Shown piece after piece: positions 46,002 through 57,544 of a stretch of DNA of 64,000 nt (position 1 is the stretch's first letter; each line of letters opens with the position of its first letter). Both the position numbers and the translations under genes were made by a program. The stretch is from Nectonema munidae (taxonomy: Eukaryota; Nematomorpha; Nectonematoida; Nectonematidae): positions 1 to 64,000 of the forward strand of contig JAUIRK010000341.1 of the NCBI GenBank assembly GCA_030549495.1. Direction: 5' to 3'. The notes under the pieces were generated by a model. It worked only from the letters and a program-made list of their open reading frames with translations. It was not told the origin of the DNA and did not search any database.

Positions 46002-46426
46002 GGATCAAGTAAAGATGAGCACTCCCAAAAATGACTAGTAAAGAAAAGCACCCCTGATTTTTGACTAGTAAACAAAAGCACCCTCGATTTTTAATAAGTA
46101 AAGATAGGCATTCCCAATTTTAACCAACAGAATAAATAAAAAAAAATATAGGATCAAATTTAATAAAATAGATATTGTTATATTAGAAAAAAATTATATA
46201 TTAAAATGAAAATTTATTAAAAAGGAATAAGGAAAATAATTGTTAAATCCTAATAAAAAATATTAAAAAAAAGCGAAAAGAAAAGTTTTGTCATTTTTTT
46301 TTTGATAATTCGTTCTCATTTTGAAAAATTCTGCAATATATTTGCAGGCAATTCTGTTTATCATAAATAAGCAAGTAAAGATAAGCACCTCCGTAGAAAC
46401 AGGGAGTGCTCATCTTTACTTGATCC
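46002..46426. mobile_element. 425-bp non-autonomous element with perfect 25-bp ends
   Basis: The ends GGATCAAGTAAAGATGAGCA (and CTCCC) are perfectly inverted over 25 bp (46002-46026 against 46402-46426). An exact 8-bp duplication GATTTTTT lies at 45994-46001 and 46427-46434, pointing to a hAT-like origin. Inside the left end, the terminal sequence is repeated as three or four diverged ~31-bp tandem copies (AGTAAA..AAAGCACCC..ATTTTT) up to about 46125, and once more near 46376. No ORF is present. Confidence 0.9.
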
Positions 46427-46434
46427 GATTTTTT

Positions 46435-48289
46435 ATATAAAACACGAAACTTAGTTAGTTTTAGATGAAATTCGTATATTTTTATATTTTATAATAAGGG
46501 TGGCCATATTACTTTTTTTAAGTATTAGATTATAAAAAAAACTTTGCCCCTCCCCAAAAATATAAAGGATGTCTTAATCTGATTAGTATAGAATAGCTAA
46601 TATTGTAGTAGTATTAGAATAAGTATTAGATTAGCATAGTAGTATAACGAACATCATAAATTCAGAAATTTTGGGGAAGTATTTATAAAGAAGAAACAAA
46701 AAACAAAATAATGAGGAATACTTTTCCATAATACAAAAATATTATTGTTGACCCTTTGAGGAACAGAAGACCAGTGTCAGTTTTTTGCTTTGATTAATTA
46801 TATAAGCTTCAATTGGAAATGAAATGATAAACCTACAAAAATCTACGACACAAGCTTAAATTTATCTAATTTGAAAAAAAGTCAATATAAATTAAAAAAA
46901 AATAAATGTATTATGAAATAACAAATATAGAGCAAGAAAATAGGATCGGCATACAATTTGTTATAATAATTTTAACACCATTTAAAATCAAAAATATTGG
47001 TCATTTATAGTTTAAGAAAATAAATTCATTAATAAGTTACCAAACGTTAAAAGAATTTGTATCATTTAGTTTCCATATATATAATGACCTAAAAATCTTC
47101 ACTATTCATATTTAACAATTTGAAGAAATGTTTCAATTTTAAAAAGATCTTGTAACTGGAGCAAAAGATGCTCCAAAATGGCTTAATGAAAAATCAAAAA
47201 TGGCATATAAAAACTTATATTTCACTTAAGAGCGGAAAAATATTTGGAAAAAATGTGAAACAGTTCAATTATTTTTACATTTTGAAAAGAGTTTGGGTAA
47301 GTTTGGGTAAAAAGTCACGTCCTTAATTTACATTTAGATTTGACTCAACTTTTATAAATCATTGAAATAATTTGCATTTTTGATTTTGTTTTCTCCTTAT
47401 TTATTTTATCTTTTTTGTTTGAATAAATTCCTGCTATAATTATCTTACATAACTGATAAATCAGCGAGAGGTGTTGTATATTTTCAATTAATATGATGAC
47501 AGAGCCTATGCATTATAAAAAATCCGAAGGCTGGTTCAAGCTTAAAAATACTGAATGTTTTTAAAACACAATATTAATTGTTGCCACTAGAAAATCGAAG
47601 GAAAAATTGAGGAGACTACTGACACTATTTTAAAATGTTCACTAAGATACATTGCAAATTAGAGTTAGGTTTTTAGATTTATTTCCAAAATACTATTTAT
47701 TTTTGAATTTTATTCAATTAAAATAAAAAGACAACGCAATCCAAATGATATTAACATTTAGTTTTATAGAATAAAATTATGCAAAGAAACTCTAAACCGT
47801 AATTATTAATTCTTTTAATGAAGTAGAAAACTCAATTCATTTATCATGCCTATCTATTTCCAAATATAAAAACAAAGAAAAGGACGCGTTTTTCAATATA
47901 TTTATTTATGACTATTAGTGCAACACTGATCAAATCATTGTTATATCTTTAACTTATCCAGCTTCCATTCTATCCGATAGCGAAAACTAGAAAAAATAAT
48001 ATGTTTTCAAAATCTTTTTTATATTAACTATCCTCTATTTTATAATTTTATTTGTAAACAAATATCCTTCAATTAGTAGTTATATCACCAGAGAGAGAGA
48101 GAGAGAGACAAAATTATTCAAAAAAAAAATTTACGAAAGGTATTATTGAAGTTTGAAGTGCATATATATATGTATATTATAGTAGTATTAGACTACTATA
48201 ATAAAAAAAAGATCTTAACACCCTAACTATTTTTAAAAAAAATATTTTTAGAATCTTTCCTTCTAACTTTAAATATATTTGGCGCAAAA
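46435..48289. other. AT-rich region 5' of ORC6
   Basis: A (GA)n tract lies at about 48091-48108. I see no gene in it. The ORC6 promoter should lie in the last few hundred bases, but no core element was recognised. Confidence 0.4.
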
Positions 48290-51200
48290 ATGGATAGTCA
48301 ATTCATTGTTTTTAGTAAGAAAATGGGCATAACTTCAGAATTTATTATCAGGTTTTTTATACATTTAATTAATTTTTTTAATGAATATTTTAAAATTTAT
48401 TTTGCAGAAAAGCAATTGAAATTCACAGAATTTATAAATGCAAGATGTCACTTGAATCACAGTTTTTAAATATATCAAACGAGATAGTTATTTGTCTCTA
48501 TTTATCAGCTCAACAATATAATGAACCGGTCGAGCAAGTAAATATGTTTTATTTATTAACTATCATGATTATATATATTTTATTTTTAGAAGGCAGCTGA
48601 AAAGTTTTCTGGTCTGTCATCTAAAAAATTTTCCATTGCCTTAAATGCATTCCGTTCCTTTACTACAAAAGTTAAAAAAACTGACATAAAAACTCTTTCT
48701 ATTTATTTCGGATGTACTGAAGCTTTATCGCTCTCTTTAAAAGTCTATAATTGGTACTTTTTTTTAAATCTTGAATATATTTGTTCTTTGTTTTTATAAA
48801 AGGCATTTGAACTAATATTTACCCCAAAATTATTGTTATCATTATATTGTATTGAAACATGAAAGTATAATTTAAAATATATTTTTATCAGAGTTGCACC
48901 TCCTTAAAATTTTTAGGGGGGGGGGGCTTTTTTCAAAATTTATAAAAGAATTTTTGTCTAATCAACACACTGCCATTATTTTATTACCCGACATTACACT
49001 TCTACTCTCAGCTCCCAATCGCACGATAACTGCAGGGATTTTATCGAGACAAATTACATTTTTTGCAACCGAGTTACTAAGGGTTCATGTTTCAATTTAG
49101 GTAAAAAAAAATAGGCAACTTGCTTAGCAACCTTCAGGCTTAATATGAAACTATTTGAGTAAATTTAATTCTTTTTAATATAATTTTTTAAAACTAAAAT
49201 TTTATAATTTATTATTAAAATTTTTTTAGTATAATACCTACCCAACTTGTGGCCTAAAAAGACCCTCCATCCTTAGCACCAGAATATTGAGTTGCTTATA
49301 TAGAAAAAGGTGTAACTTGTTTCCAATTGTAATCGCATCACTATCTTCTAGCTTAACATGATAACAAAATCATTCATATATAATGGAGTCAAAACAAAAA
49401 CAAACTGATAATTTTTCATGTTCTCAATTATTTTACACTCATCTATTAGGATTGAGAACATTTCCGATTCTTCAATTTCGTCTCTAATCATTTAAATAAC
49501 GCTTTCTGCTGGAATAAATTCTTCACATGATCGATGAAATGCATGATGAGTTTTTTATAAATTCATAATACATTTCTCTGAAACTACAATTTATAGCTAT
49601 CATGAACTGTAAAAATTTATCAAATTTACGACACTTCAATAAATAAGCAATTTCATTATGCGAGCGATAGGACATTTGAAATTCAGTACATTTTCAAATA
49701 GGTACGTTTTTTTGACGAAAATAGACTGTCGAACACAATCTAAAATTGAATGAATAGAACAGGTACCAGATATTTTTTGTTTGAGACTTTCCCATTAGGA
49801 TATGGAAAGACAGCGATCATTACTCATCACATTTAACCTATCTCTCATTACTGCTTTTCACCTGTTATTTAAACTTATGGTAACAAATGCCCTTTCAGAT
49901 TTGGATGTTATAGTATTTAAACAACTTCATGCTTTTCAAAAAGCCTTATCGAGAGATATACTATGCTCTAACCATGTGAAGGCTTTTTTACCACGACTCA
50001 AAACGATCTCTTTTGTAAATCTTTGAGGAACAGAATTCTTGTTTCAGCCAATTGATGATTAAAGGTAAAAAATGTCCGTAAGACCATATCAAAAGGCTTG
50101 CATTACGGGATTAAATTTTTTTATTTTGTTTGCTAAATAGTTTATACTAGAAGCCAAATTTTATTTTATGTATTATATATAAGTAACAGAAATCTAAAGC
50201 CTGTGAGAAATCTAATGTAAATTGTTTGAAAATACATTTGGGCCCTTGAGTTTATGAATTGACAAATATGAAGTCACGAACCTAAATTGACTCTTTTGAA
50301 TTCTCGGAAAAAAATTCGCTACATACTATGAATTAGCTATTTCATTCCTTGAATGATAAGCGATAATTACATGATAATGAAGTTTATACAAAAAATAAAC
50401 TACAAATTTAATATAGTAGGTCCAATAAAAAGTAGCGGATAGTTTTACTCTACTCAAATGAGTGCAGCGAAACCTAATGTGTTCAAGCCAATCCTAAGGC
50501 AGACCTAGCATTTAGCATTATCCACAATATCACAAGTGGCACTTTTAAAAACAACTAATTTTTATGCATAAAATTACAATCTGTAATAAAAGATTTGATT
50601 GTCTAAGTTATATTTAACAAATATAAAGGCATTTATCCTAATTGGTGTATTTTGCTAGATTAATTTAACTCTTTTTTAAATGATAGAGAATAATTTCTTA
50701 TATATTTATGTGCAATAAAAGATATTTGTCCTGCTGAAAATTTTGTGTGCTCTTCAAATTGCTCGCTACATTACCGCCTAAGCTCAACTATAGCTCAAAT
50801 TCGGATTGATTATATTACATCAAATGAATCTTAAATTCATATAAAAAACCGATTCCAAATTTTCATTCAAAGAATTTAGCCTTAAAACAAGATTTAAAAT
50901 TATTAAAGGCCTTTTCGGCGCGTCCCCTTCCTCTCGGCGCGGATGTGCGTCTCTGCTTTTTAGGTACAAATATTTGATGATTAAAAAATGTTATTCCAAA
51001 GTAAACTTTTTCGTTAAATGGTATTCCAAAATTAAATGCTTTTTTTAAATATAAGGCGTACAAAAAGCATTTATTCGAGCAATAGCATTCAACTAAATTT
51101 TACTTTTTAATGTCTCGCTTAATTTTGTATACTCCTTTATCATTTTTCAATTTTAATTTGGTTGATTTTTGTCGCGTGTACGTTTTATTTTTAATCATAA

Positions 51201-51734
51201 CTATTTCAATCATGATAATGATTCTTTATAAATATTTAAGGTATATTAAACGTGAAGGGAGAAATTTTGATATGGATTTTACGTTGCCGCTTTTCAGCTG
51301 TGCTGCGCTGCTCACCGCTTCAAAGTATTCTACATTTATCTTTTCTTCCAAGAAACGTTGGGCCTAAAGTTTAAATATTTTTAAATTTTTTATAGAAAAA
51401 TGAAGATAGCTTTAGACACGAAAAAGCTCATAGCAATAGCGGGTACTACGCGTGAAGTTTTAAATTCGTTGGTAGCGAAAATGAGCAAGCATCCTGAAAT
51501 AACGCAGAACGAAGGAAAGCCTACAGACGAAATTATTTCAGAATCTGTGCATATAGACGAGGAGAAAGATAATCGAGGTACTAAAAATTTAGTTTATTTT
51601 CACAACTTGAAAAGAAATAGAAAGTATTAATCAAGTTTGTTATTCAAGTGAAGAGTGCATGCGGTGCTAATAAAAAGATAAAGACCAGCCTTGAAAAAAG
51701 TAAACTGTTTAAGCGTTATCTTCTTAAGTGGTGA
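48290..51734 (+). CDS. ORC6: Origin recognition complex subunit 6, six exons
   Basis: Exons: 48290-48351, 48408-48537, 48590-48753, 51241-51324, 51396-51577 and 51649-51734. All borders are GT..AG, phases agree, and they sum to 708 nt (235 residues plus stop; human 252). ORC6 is a subunit of the nuclear complex that marks replication origins and helps load MCM. The first TFIIB-like domain spans ~10-118: FIIRKAIEIHRIYKCKMS, VICLYLSAQQYNEPVEQKAA, EKFSGLSSKKF and LSIYFGCTEALSLSLKVY align with human RKAEEYLRL.., VMCLDLAASW.., KLSGLNKETY and LAVQFSCIEAV. The second domain spans ~125-180: MDFTLPLFSCAALLTASKKM, KIALDTKKLIAIAG, matching the human RPLFTSAALLSACKILKLKVDK region. Exon 6, ending FKRYLLKW, is the least certain; its phase fits. 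Intron 3 (2.5 kb) holds a repeat. ATG 48290 in AAAAATGG is the first start in frame. Confidence 0.87.
48754..51240 (+). other. ORC6 intron 3
   Basis: Contains a run of ten G's near 48915-48925, then a ~1.07-kb repeat unit (49490-50560) also present at 57545-59135. A 66-codon minus-strand ORF near 50863-51063 is unrecognised. The intron ends at ATATTTAAG|G, not a strong pyrimidine tract, but the only site giving the ORC6 sequence. Confidence 0.6.
49490..50560 (+). repeat. ~1-kb dispersed repeat, copy 1
   Basis: Aligned blocks with 57545-59135 include AAAGCCTTATCG.GAGATATACTAT (about 49940), TTTGTAAATCTTTGAGGAACAG (about 50012), GCGATAATTACATGATAATGA (about 50360) and GTACTCAAA-type/GCAGCG (about 50460). 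Identity is roughly 70-75% with indels. I recognised no protein in it, so family is unknown. Confidence 0.65.
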
Positions 51735-52342
51735 TCATTCTCCGTTAAATTTGAGGTGTTATTCGTATAAAATTTGCGTTAGGTCTAGTCTGGTGCATGG
51801 TAGTCAAAATTGGCCTTTAAACGAAGACTAAATTCTACTGAAATGAAAATGTGAAGCTTTATCTATTTCTCATTTGATCCTAGAAAAAAGAGGCATTAAA
51901 AATTTAATATATACTATAAAGCTACCTTACCAATTCGATCCTAGAAAAAGAAAATGATATTTAGTAATTTGATATAAAACTACTTTAAAAAGAGTATTAA
52001 AATTTAAATCCATGTTGGTTGAAGTTTTTTGTGGTTTTAGTGTTTGTTTGTTTTTTTTTTTATTAAATTTAAAAAAAAAAAAAATTAAAATTTAAGAGGT
52101 GGGGGGTGGGGTTGGTGGGGGGGGGGGGGGGGGGGGGAATTTTTTTTAAAAAGCGTGATTTAAAAAGATTAAAGGCAACCGCGTTTGAGCTCTAATCATT
52201 TGTCATTTTTTTACTTTTTTTTTGTTTATTTTTTTTTTTTTTTTAAAACTTTTATTTTTTTTTTTTTTTTTTTGAAGGGGGGGGGTGTTTAAAAAAAGGA
52301 TGGTGGGTGGTTTGGTGGGTGTGGGGGGGGTGGGTTTGTGGG
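51735..52342. other. ORC6 3' flank and homopolymer-rich, probably unreliable sequence
   Basis: From about 52030 the sequence turns into long T, A and G runs. One run of 21 G's occurs at about 52117-52137. GGTGGGTGG tracts continue at 52275-52345. This is unlike anything else in the window. The likeliest reading is a poorly resolved assembly stretch; a genuine G-rich minisatellite is the alternative. Confidence 0.6.
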
Positions 52343-53830
52343 ATGTGGGGTTGTGTAAAAGGTATTTTCAAATGAAACAATGAGACCATCCAGGCTTTCC
52401 GAACATTTGACCAAAATGCATTCAAACAAAGCAAATGAAAAAATTTCATATTTCAAAAACTTACTTGATAAATTTAATAATCGGAATCGAATTTCATCTT
52501 ACCACAAATTAATCACAAAAGCGTGATGATGGGCTTGTTTGTTCATACGATGTTTCAAAATTGATTGCTTAATCATGGAAACCTCACTCAATTGGAGAAC
52601 AACTTATTTTACCAGCTATAGAAGAAGTTCTCAGTACTGTAGTGCATCATCCTTTTCCCCAAACTAGTTTGAATTCAATTCAACTTGGTAATTAATTCAG
52701 TACAAAGAAGAATTGATGAGATGGCGTGCAATATTGAAGAAACTTTATATGAGACGCTCAAAAGTCAACACTTGAGTTTGCAGTTGGACGAATCTACTCT
52801 TCCAAGTAATGAAGCATTGCTTTTGTGGTATGTTCGTTTCATTAAAGATAGAAAAGTTTCACAAGTTTTTTTTGCTGATGAACTTGAAACTGGCACTAAA
52901 GGTCAATCAATTTTCAATAAATTTATGCGTTTTTCAAAGAGAAGAAAATTCCTTTGAGTAATATCGTTGCTTGTACACACCGAAGTACGGTGGTTATCAA
53001 GAGGAAATTAGTTGAAGCGGTTTTACTCTCTATTTGAGACCATCATAACTTTTCTCAGAGAAAATAAATGTGCTTCGCTATATTGATGAGCTCATAGCTT
53101 GCAAAAGTGATGTGGCCTAGTTGACAGACCTGTTTACCATATTTAACGAGATAAATTTGCAACTGCAAGGATCTGAGGTAAATTTCATCAAAACAAAATC
53201 TGTTGTTTGTGCATTCATTGAAAAACTCTCACTTTTCAGGCAAAATATTGGTCGTGGAGAGCTATCCCAATTTTCAAATTTGAATATGCTCAAAAGAGAC
53301 TTGATGTTTGATTGTCCTACAATAGATTATCTTTTTGTTTATTGTGAGTATTTGACCTTTCTACATAAAAACATGACATTTAGATATTATGATCTTGTTA
53401 ATATGACAGTACCTGACTGGCTCATCAATCCTTTTCTTTATGATACAACAGATGAAATTAATTGTGAAACGCAAGAAGAATTGATTCTCTTAAAAAATGA
53501 CTTCGAGTTGAAGCCTCTCTTCAAAAAATCATATCAAACCTGGATTCAACTTTGCATTCCTGAAAATTTTCCGAAATTATGGGAAAGAATAAAGATTTTT
53601 CATTGCTTTTCCTACTACGTATATGGCTGAACGCAGTTTCAGTGTTATAAGTTATAACACAGCTTCTCAGCAGACAAAGAAATCGTTTGCAAATCGCAAG
53701 CAGAAGCGACGTAAGACTCCTTCTCAGGAGCATAGAACCAAATATAGAAGCCTTAGCAAAAAAACATCAAACTCATCCATCGCACTCAAAAAGGAAAAAA
53801 CATATATCTAACTTTTTAAATAAATAAAAC
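52343..53830 (+). pseudogene. ZBED5-like hAT transposase pseudogene
   Basis: Broken + strand translation follows the ZBED5/SCAND3-type hAT protein in order. First a BED-finger remnant (TMRPSRLSEHLTKMHSNKAN, with the two His; the Cys pair is blurred), then YFKNLLDKFNNRN. Next come GLFVSYDVSKLIA and SIGEQLILPAIEEV, then an ORF 52685-52957 (LSLQLDESTLPSNEALLLWY). Next LLVHTEVRWLSRGN (about 52967-53007), an ORF 53121-53630, and the dimerisation end FPTTYMAERSFSVIS with EPNIEALAKKHQTHPSH near 53740. The middle (between PLSNIVA and LLVHTE) is largely deleted, and stops and frame changes are frequent. No terminal repeats were found. It may be a dead transposon or a dead domesticated copy. Confidence 0.8.
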
Positions 53831-54426
53831 GTTTTTATGTATTTGTGTATCAATACGCAAGTTTTATACTTCTTAAAAATTTAGAGAGAAGATGTCAATG
53901 TATGCGTGCTATCATAAAAAATCCGAAAAAAACTTTGCGGTAAATAGAAAAATGTTTGAAAATTGCGAAAGCTTTTTGGTTCAATCTTATGGAGATATTC
54001 GCGGAGTAGAAGTGATTTACCGGCTCTACCTTGCGCAAGTGCGTGTTTTGTTTCAATGAGTAGCGTTTTTTGAGATTTACGGCTGCCAAAACTACTTAAA
54101 AGTTTCCAAAGTAGGTTCATATTGTCATGTGGCTTCTTCAGGGACTGCGTATGGGAATAATGGCGTCTTTTATAAATCTGTTACATGGGAGCACAGCCTC
54201 CTCACTTGGAAGTGTTTATGAAAAGATGCAAATCTGAAGCATTTCTAAAGTTCATCGGCATCACTAGTATTTAATAAAGTGTAGTAGGTATTGTAAAGAA
54301 AATTATTTTCTATGGGATCAATGAGATGCGTAAAGTTATTAAACTAAAATATCAAATTTGCTTTCATATCCTGATTGAATAATTCATGGAATTCTTTTTT
54401 ACCCTATCCCTAAAAATTCGCATAAT
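53831..54426. other. Intergenic stretch
   Basis: No gene recognised. A minus-strand 79-codon ORF (53881-54120) and an overlapping one look like part of a moderately GC-rich transposon remnant, but I could not name the family. Confidence 0.35.
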
Positions 54427-54434
54427 ACACGCAG

Positions 54435-54678
54435 CAGTGGTGGATCCAAGAGGGTGGGGGCCTGAAAAATGGCTTCGAAAATGACCCTTACATGTATAAA
54501 AAATAAAATTTTTGCAATTTATTCATGGCAAAATAATGTTAAAAATATGAAAACACAAGTAATTAGCGATTCTAAAAGACATAATACAGCTGTCGTATTC
54601 TCTGAAGACTTTTAGCAAAATTGCAAAAACTTTAAATAGATTTCGGCCCCCTATAAAAAATTTCTGGATCTGCCACTG
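54435..54678 (-). mobile_element. 244-bp hAT-like MITE, second copy of the CAGTGGCGGATCC family
   Basis: Ends CAGTGGTGGATCCAAGAGG and TTTCTGGATCTGCCACTG. The flanking 8-mers ACACGCAG (54427-54434) and ACATGCAG (54679-54686) match at seven of eight. Compared with 35111-35289 it is inverted: reading the minus strand gives CAGTGGCAGATCCAGAAATT at the start. GGGGGCC/GGCCCCC blocks are shared. It is older than the first copy, judging by the mismatched duplication. Confidence 0.88.
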
Positions 54679-54839
54679 ACATGCAGTATTTGAAAAAATG
54701 GTGTTTTCTTCTCAAAAATTAAAGTTTCATATAATAAGCAAGATACTCAGTGCTAAGTTTATTTTTAGTTGTATTCACTGCAGCTCGATGAAAATAACCA
54801 GTGGATTCGCTCGAGACAGATCGGATACTAGGTATCATA

Positions 54840-55075
54840 AATAATTTGTACTGGAATTCAAGCTCCCCTCAAAGATCATAGATATCCCCCGCAAAGATAA
54901 TTGGTACCCGCCAAAATCATTGATCCGTCAAAAATCATTGGTCTAGACCCCCTGAAAGATCATTGGTACCCCCAAAGATTATCGGTACACATTGGAAATG
55001 GATTCCCCCATTCGTCTCTCGTAGGTCCCCTTAAAGATCATTGCTAGCCCTAATAATCATTGATATCCCCGCTTC
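54840..55075 (-). repeat. Degenerate relatives of the left-edge satellite, inverted
   Basis: Eight or nine modules of about 19-22 bp with the consensus CCCCTGAAAGATCATTGGTA C. Clearest are the modules at about 54950-54970 (GAAAGATCATTGGTACC) and 55032-55050 (TTAAAGATCATTGCTAG). Reverse-complemented, AAAGATCATTGGTACC is the GGTACCAATGATCTTT of the 36-bp satellite at 1-1990. The rest of the satellite unit (ACCTAG..CACGCG) is only faintly present (TCTAGACC). Confidence 0.7.
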
Positions 55076-55823
55076 AACTAAATTTTTAATAAAAATATAT
55101 TTTTTTTCTAAACAATGCAAAATAATCGAATAAAACATTGAACTTATTCAATGGAATGCTTAAAGGATTCTAAAAATGTATATTTGTTCAGTATATGTGA
55201 AGTCATAATTTTGAGCATGTTGAAAAGGACGAAAAATCGAAAATTAAAAAATTTTATCTGTTAGTTTGATTTGTTTGAAAATGAATTCTTAATTTACAGA
55301 GTTGCATTTTTTTATCATTTTCGTAATCAGTATGAAATTTTCTTTTAAATTTTGTATTCAAATTTAAAATTGGGTAACGATTTAATTTTTTCAAAAAAAA
55401 TATAACAAAAATTTCGTAAAAGTGAAAATATAAACAATATACATAATTTAGTGAAAAAAAAATAAAAAAAGTTTTTTATTTTTGTAAAAATTGAAATCAG
55501 TTTTAAATTAAACATTTTTGTGTACTCTCTACTGCTAACTTTCTGCAGGAAAATTGAACAATGAAAATATACATTTTTTAAACTAAATTGTAGAGAAAAG
55601 AAAGCTTTATAAATATTGTAGTTGTGCAAAAAATGAATAAGGAGGGGTTTTTTGACAAAATACAGTTCCAATTTTCCTGTGGTTAAATTGACGTCATTTT
55701 TAACGCCAAAAAATTAAATTAAAAAAATACTGAAAAACTCAATATTTTTCAAATAAACAATAACATTAAAACAAAAGGTTTTAAAAATTGACGTTAAAGT
55801 GGAAAAATAGGCAAAATGTTATA
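55076..55823. other. AT-rich stretch
   Basis: Nothing recognised; the minus-strand 108-codon ORF at 55345-55671 is Phe/Lys low-complexity and not a credible gene. Confidence 0.4.
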
Positions 55824-57155
55824 CCGTGAAATCGCGTTATGCGAACTCGCTTAATGTGAACACGTCAATAATATGCACCAATTTGTCCATTCCCTATCCC
55901 CTCTTCAAAATTAACACGCAAATGAGATCTTTTATAACGAAACTTCGCTTATAATTTTGTATTACTTGTGTAAGTAATAACTCACTCTTTACTTTTAAAA
56001 TTTCCTTCTACAAACGATAAAATTGTGAAGAAGAATGTGCTTTACGTGCCCAAAAAAGTTTTAATATCTTGATAACATAAAAGCAATGAAAACATTCTTT
56101 CTCATACTTTTGTATACGCTTGCGTAGATAGGAAGACACTTTCATAAAGCAATAAATCATATGTTCCATATTCTTGCTTGGATGAAATGCCGTTTTATCT
56201 ATAAGACTAACTTGCTAATACAGAAACCTCGCTTATAACTTTGCGTTGCTGTTATACAGTTAATCATCTTTAGTGTCACCTTATAACGGGGAGATGAATA
56301 TGATTTTATAAGCAATGCTACTTTTGTTTTAATACACCAGCATAGATAAAAAGACACATTTTATTTAGATTAACATACTCTTTATTTTTCATTTTTGCCT
56401 GCTCAATTTTTTCTCCTTTTAAAATTGTTCTCATGGAGGTATACTTAGGTGTTCTAAACGCAAAAATTTTGCTATTGACACAAAGTATCGTGCTATTACT
56501 GCTGTGGAACTTAAATGTAAAATCAAAATCAGCAATAGGCGATGATTTAAAACACTACTAACTAGCCTGAAATCTTCGGATAAAATCAAGGATTCTTACG
56601 AAAAAAGTGGAACAAAGCGTAAAAGAATAAGAAAGAGTCTTTACCCCGATGTTGAAGAGGCTCTTTTTCTTTGGTTCAAAAATGCTAGATCCCAAAACAT
56701 TCCTGTTTCACGACCTGTACTTTTGGCTAAAGCTCAAAAATTTGCCTTTAATTTAAATCATTACAAAATATTACTTGTAAAAATGATTTTTTTGAAAATG
56801 AAAGTTTTTGAAAATATGTTTTTCTGTATTTTTTTAGTTTTAGGGGCTGCCCATAAATTGTGTCAACCAAAACAAAGAAGAGGGGTGAAATCAAAAGTTG
56901 GACCAATGGCAAATTTGTTGAGTAGACAGACAACTCGTCAAAAAGTGAGAAGAGAGAGGAGCAGGGTTGAAAGTGGAAAAATTAGTTGTCGTCATTTTCA
57001 ACGACTTCTTATCACCATTAACTCATCGAAAGATAATAAAACCAAGTGCAAAAAAACAAAAGTGAAGTTCCTTAATTTTTCTCCATGGTTATAGTGAAAC
57101 TCGCTTTCTACGAACTACACATCCCCTTCAACCTCGGTATACCGAGGTTTTACTG
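55824..57155 (+). mobile_element. Tigger/pogo-type transposon, internally deleted
   Basis: TA dinucleotides flank a left end CCGTGAAATCGCGTTATGCG and a right end ATACCGAGGTTTTACTG, whose reverse complement CAGTAAAACCTCGGTAT is the classic pogo/Tigger terminus. The two ends are only loosely alike, so the left end may belong to a related nested copy; a second CCTCGCTTATAACTTTG motif occurs near 56227. It encodes the N-terminal DNA-binding part only (next entry). The DDE core is absent. Confidence 0.75.
56579..57094 (+). pseudogene. Tigger transposase CENP-B-type HTH fragment
   Basis: From about 56579 the frame reads DKIKDSYEKSGTKRKRIRKS, LYPDVEEALFLWFKNARSQN, IPVSRPVLLAKAQKFAF. This is the second helix-turn-helix of the CENP-B/pogo DNA-binding domain (HTH_Tnp_Tc5). 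A decayed first HTH lies upstream from about 56433. After NLNHYK the sequence becomes basic (RRERSRVESGKIS) and stops at 57094, without a DDE domain. Confidence 0.75.
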
Positions 57156-57544
57156 TATATATATGATTCGCTTACAATCTTAATACATTAGGATTAGATT
57201 ATTTCAAATTTTTTAATTTAGATACAAAACATTCAAAAAGACGCGCGCTACTCTCCTATGACTACGATAATGAAGAAGACGAGCGTTCCTACCAATTATG
57301 GCGGCAAAAGTTACTTCAAGCATGAAAATATTTTTGAAAGCCAAGCTCAATCAACACATGAAATTTTTAATAAATATTTATTTTTATTTTAAAAATATGA
57401 TTTGATTTACCAACCTTGTTTAAATCGTCAGATGAAATTCTAGAAAATTTGCTCCCATATGATAGCATCAAAGTGAAAACAAAGGATAATTCTTAATGTT
57501 CGCTTTTATTATCTATTAGGTTTGAATACATTTACGCTCATTCT

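Noticed and set aside
48754-48815. ORC6 stopping soon after exon 3
   Set aside because: The second TFIIB-like domain is clearly encoded by in-phase exons at 51241 and 51396.
55345-55671. 108-codon minus-strand ORF
   Set aside because: Phe/Lys/Ile low-complexity from AT-rich DNA, no domain.
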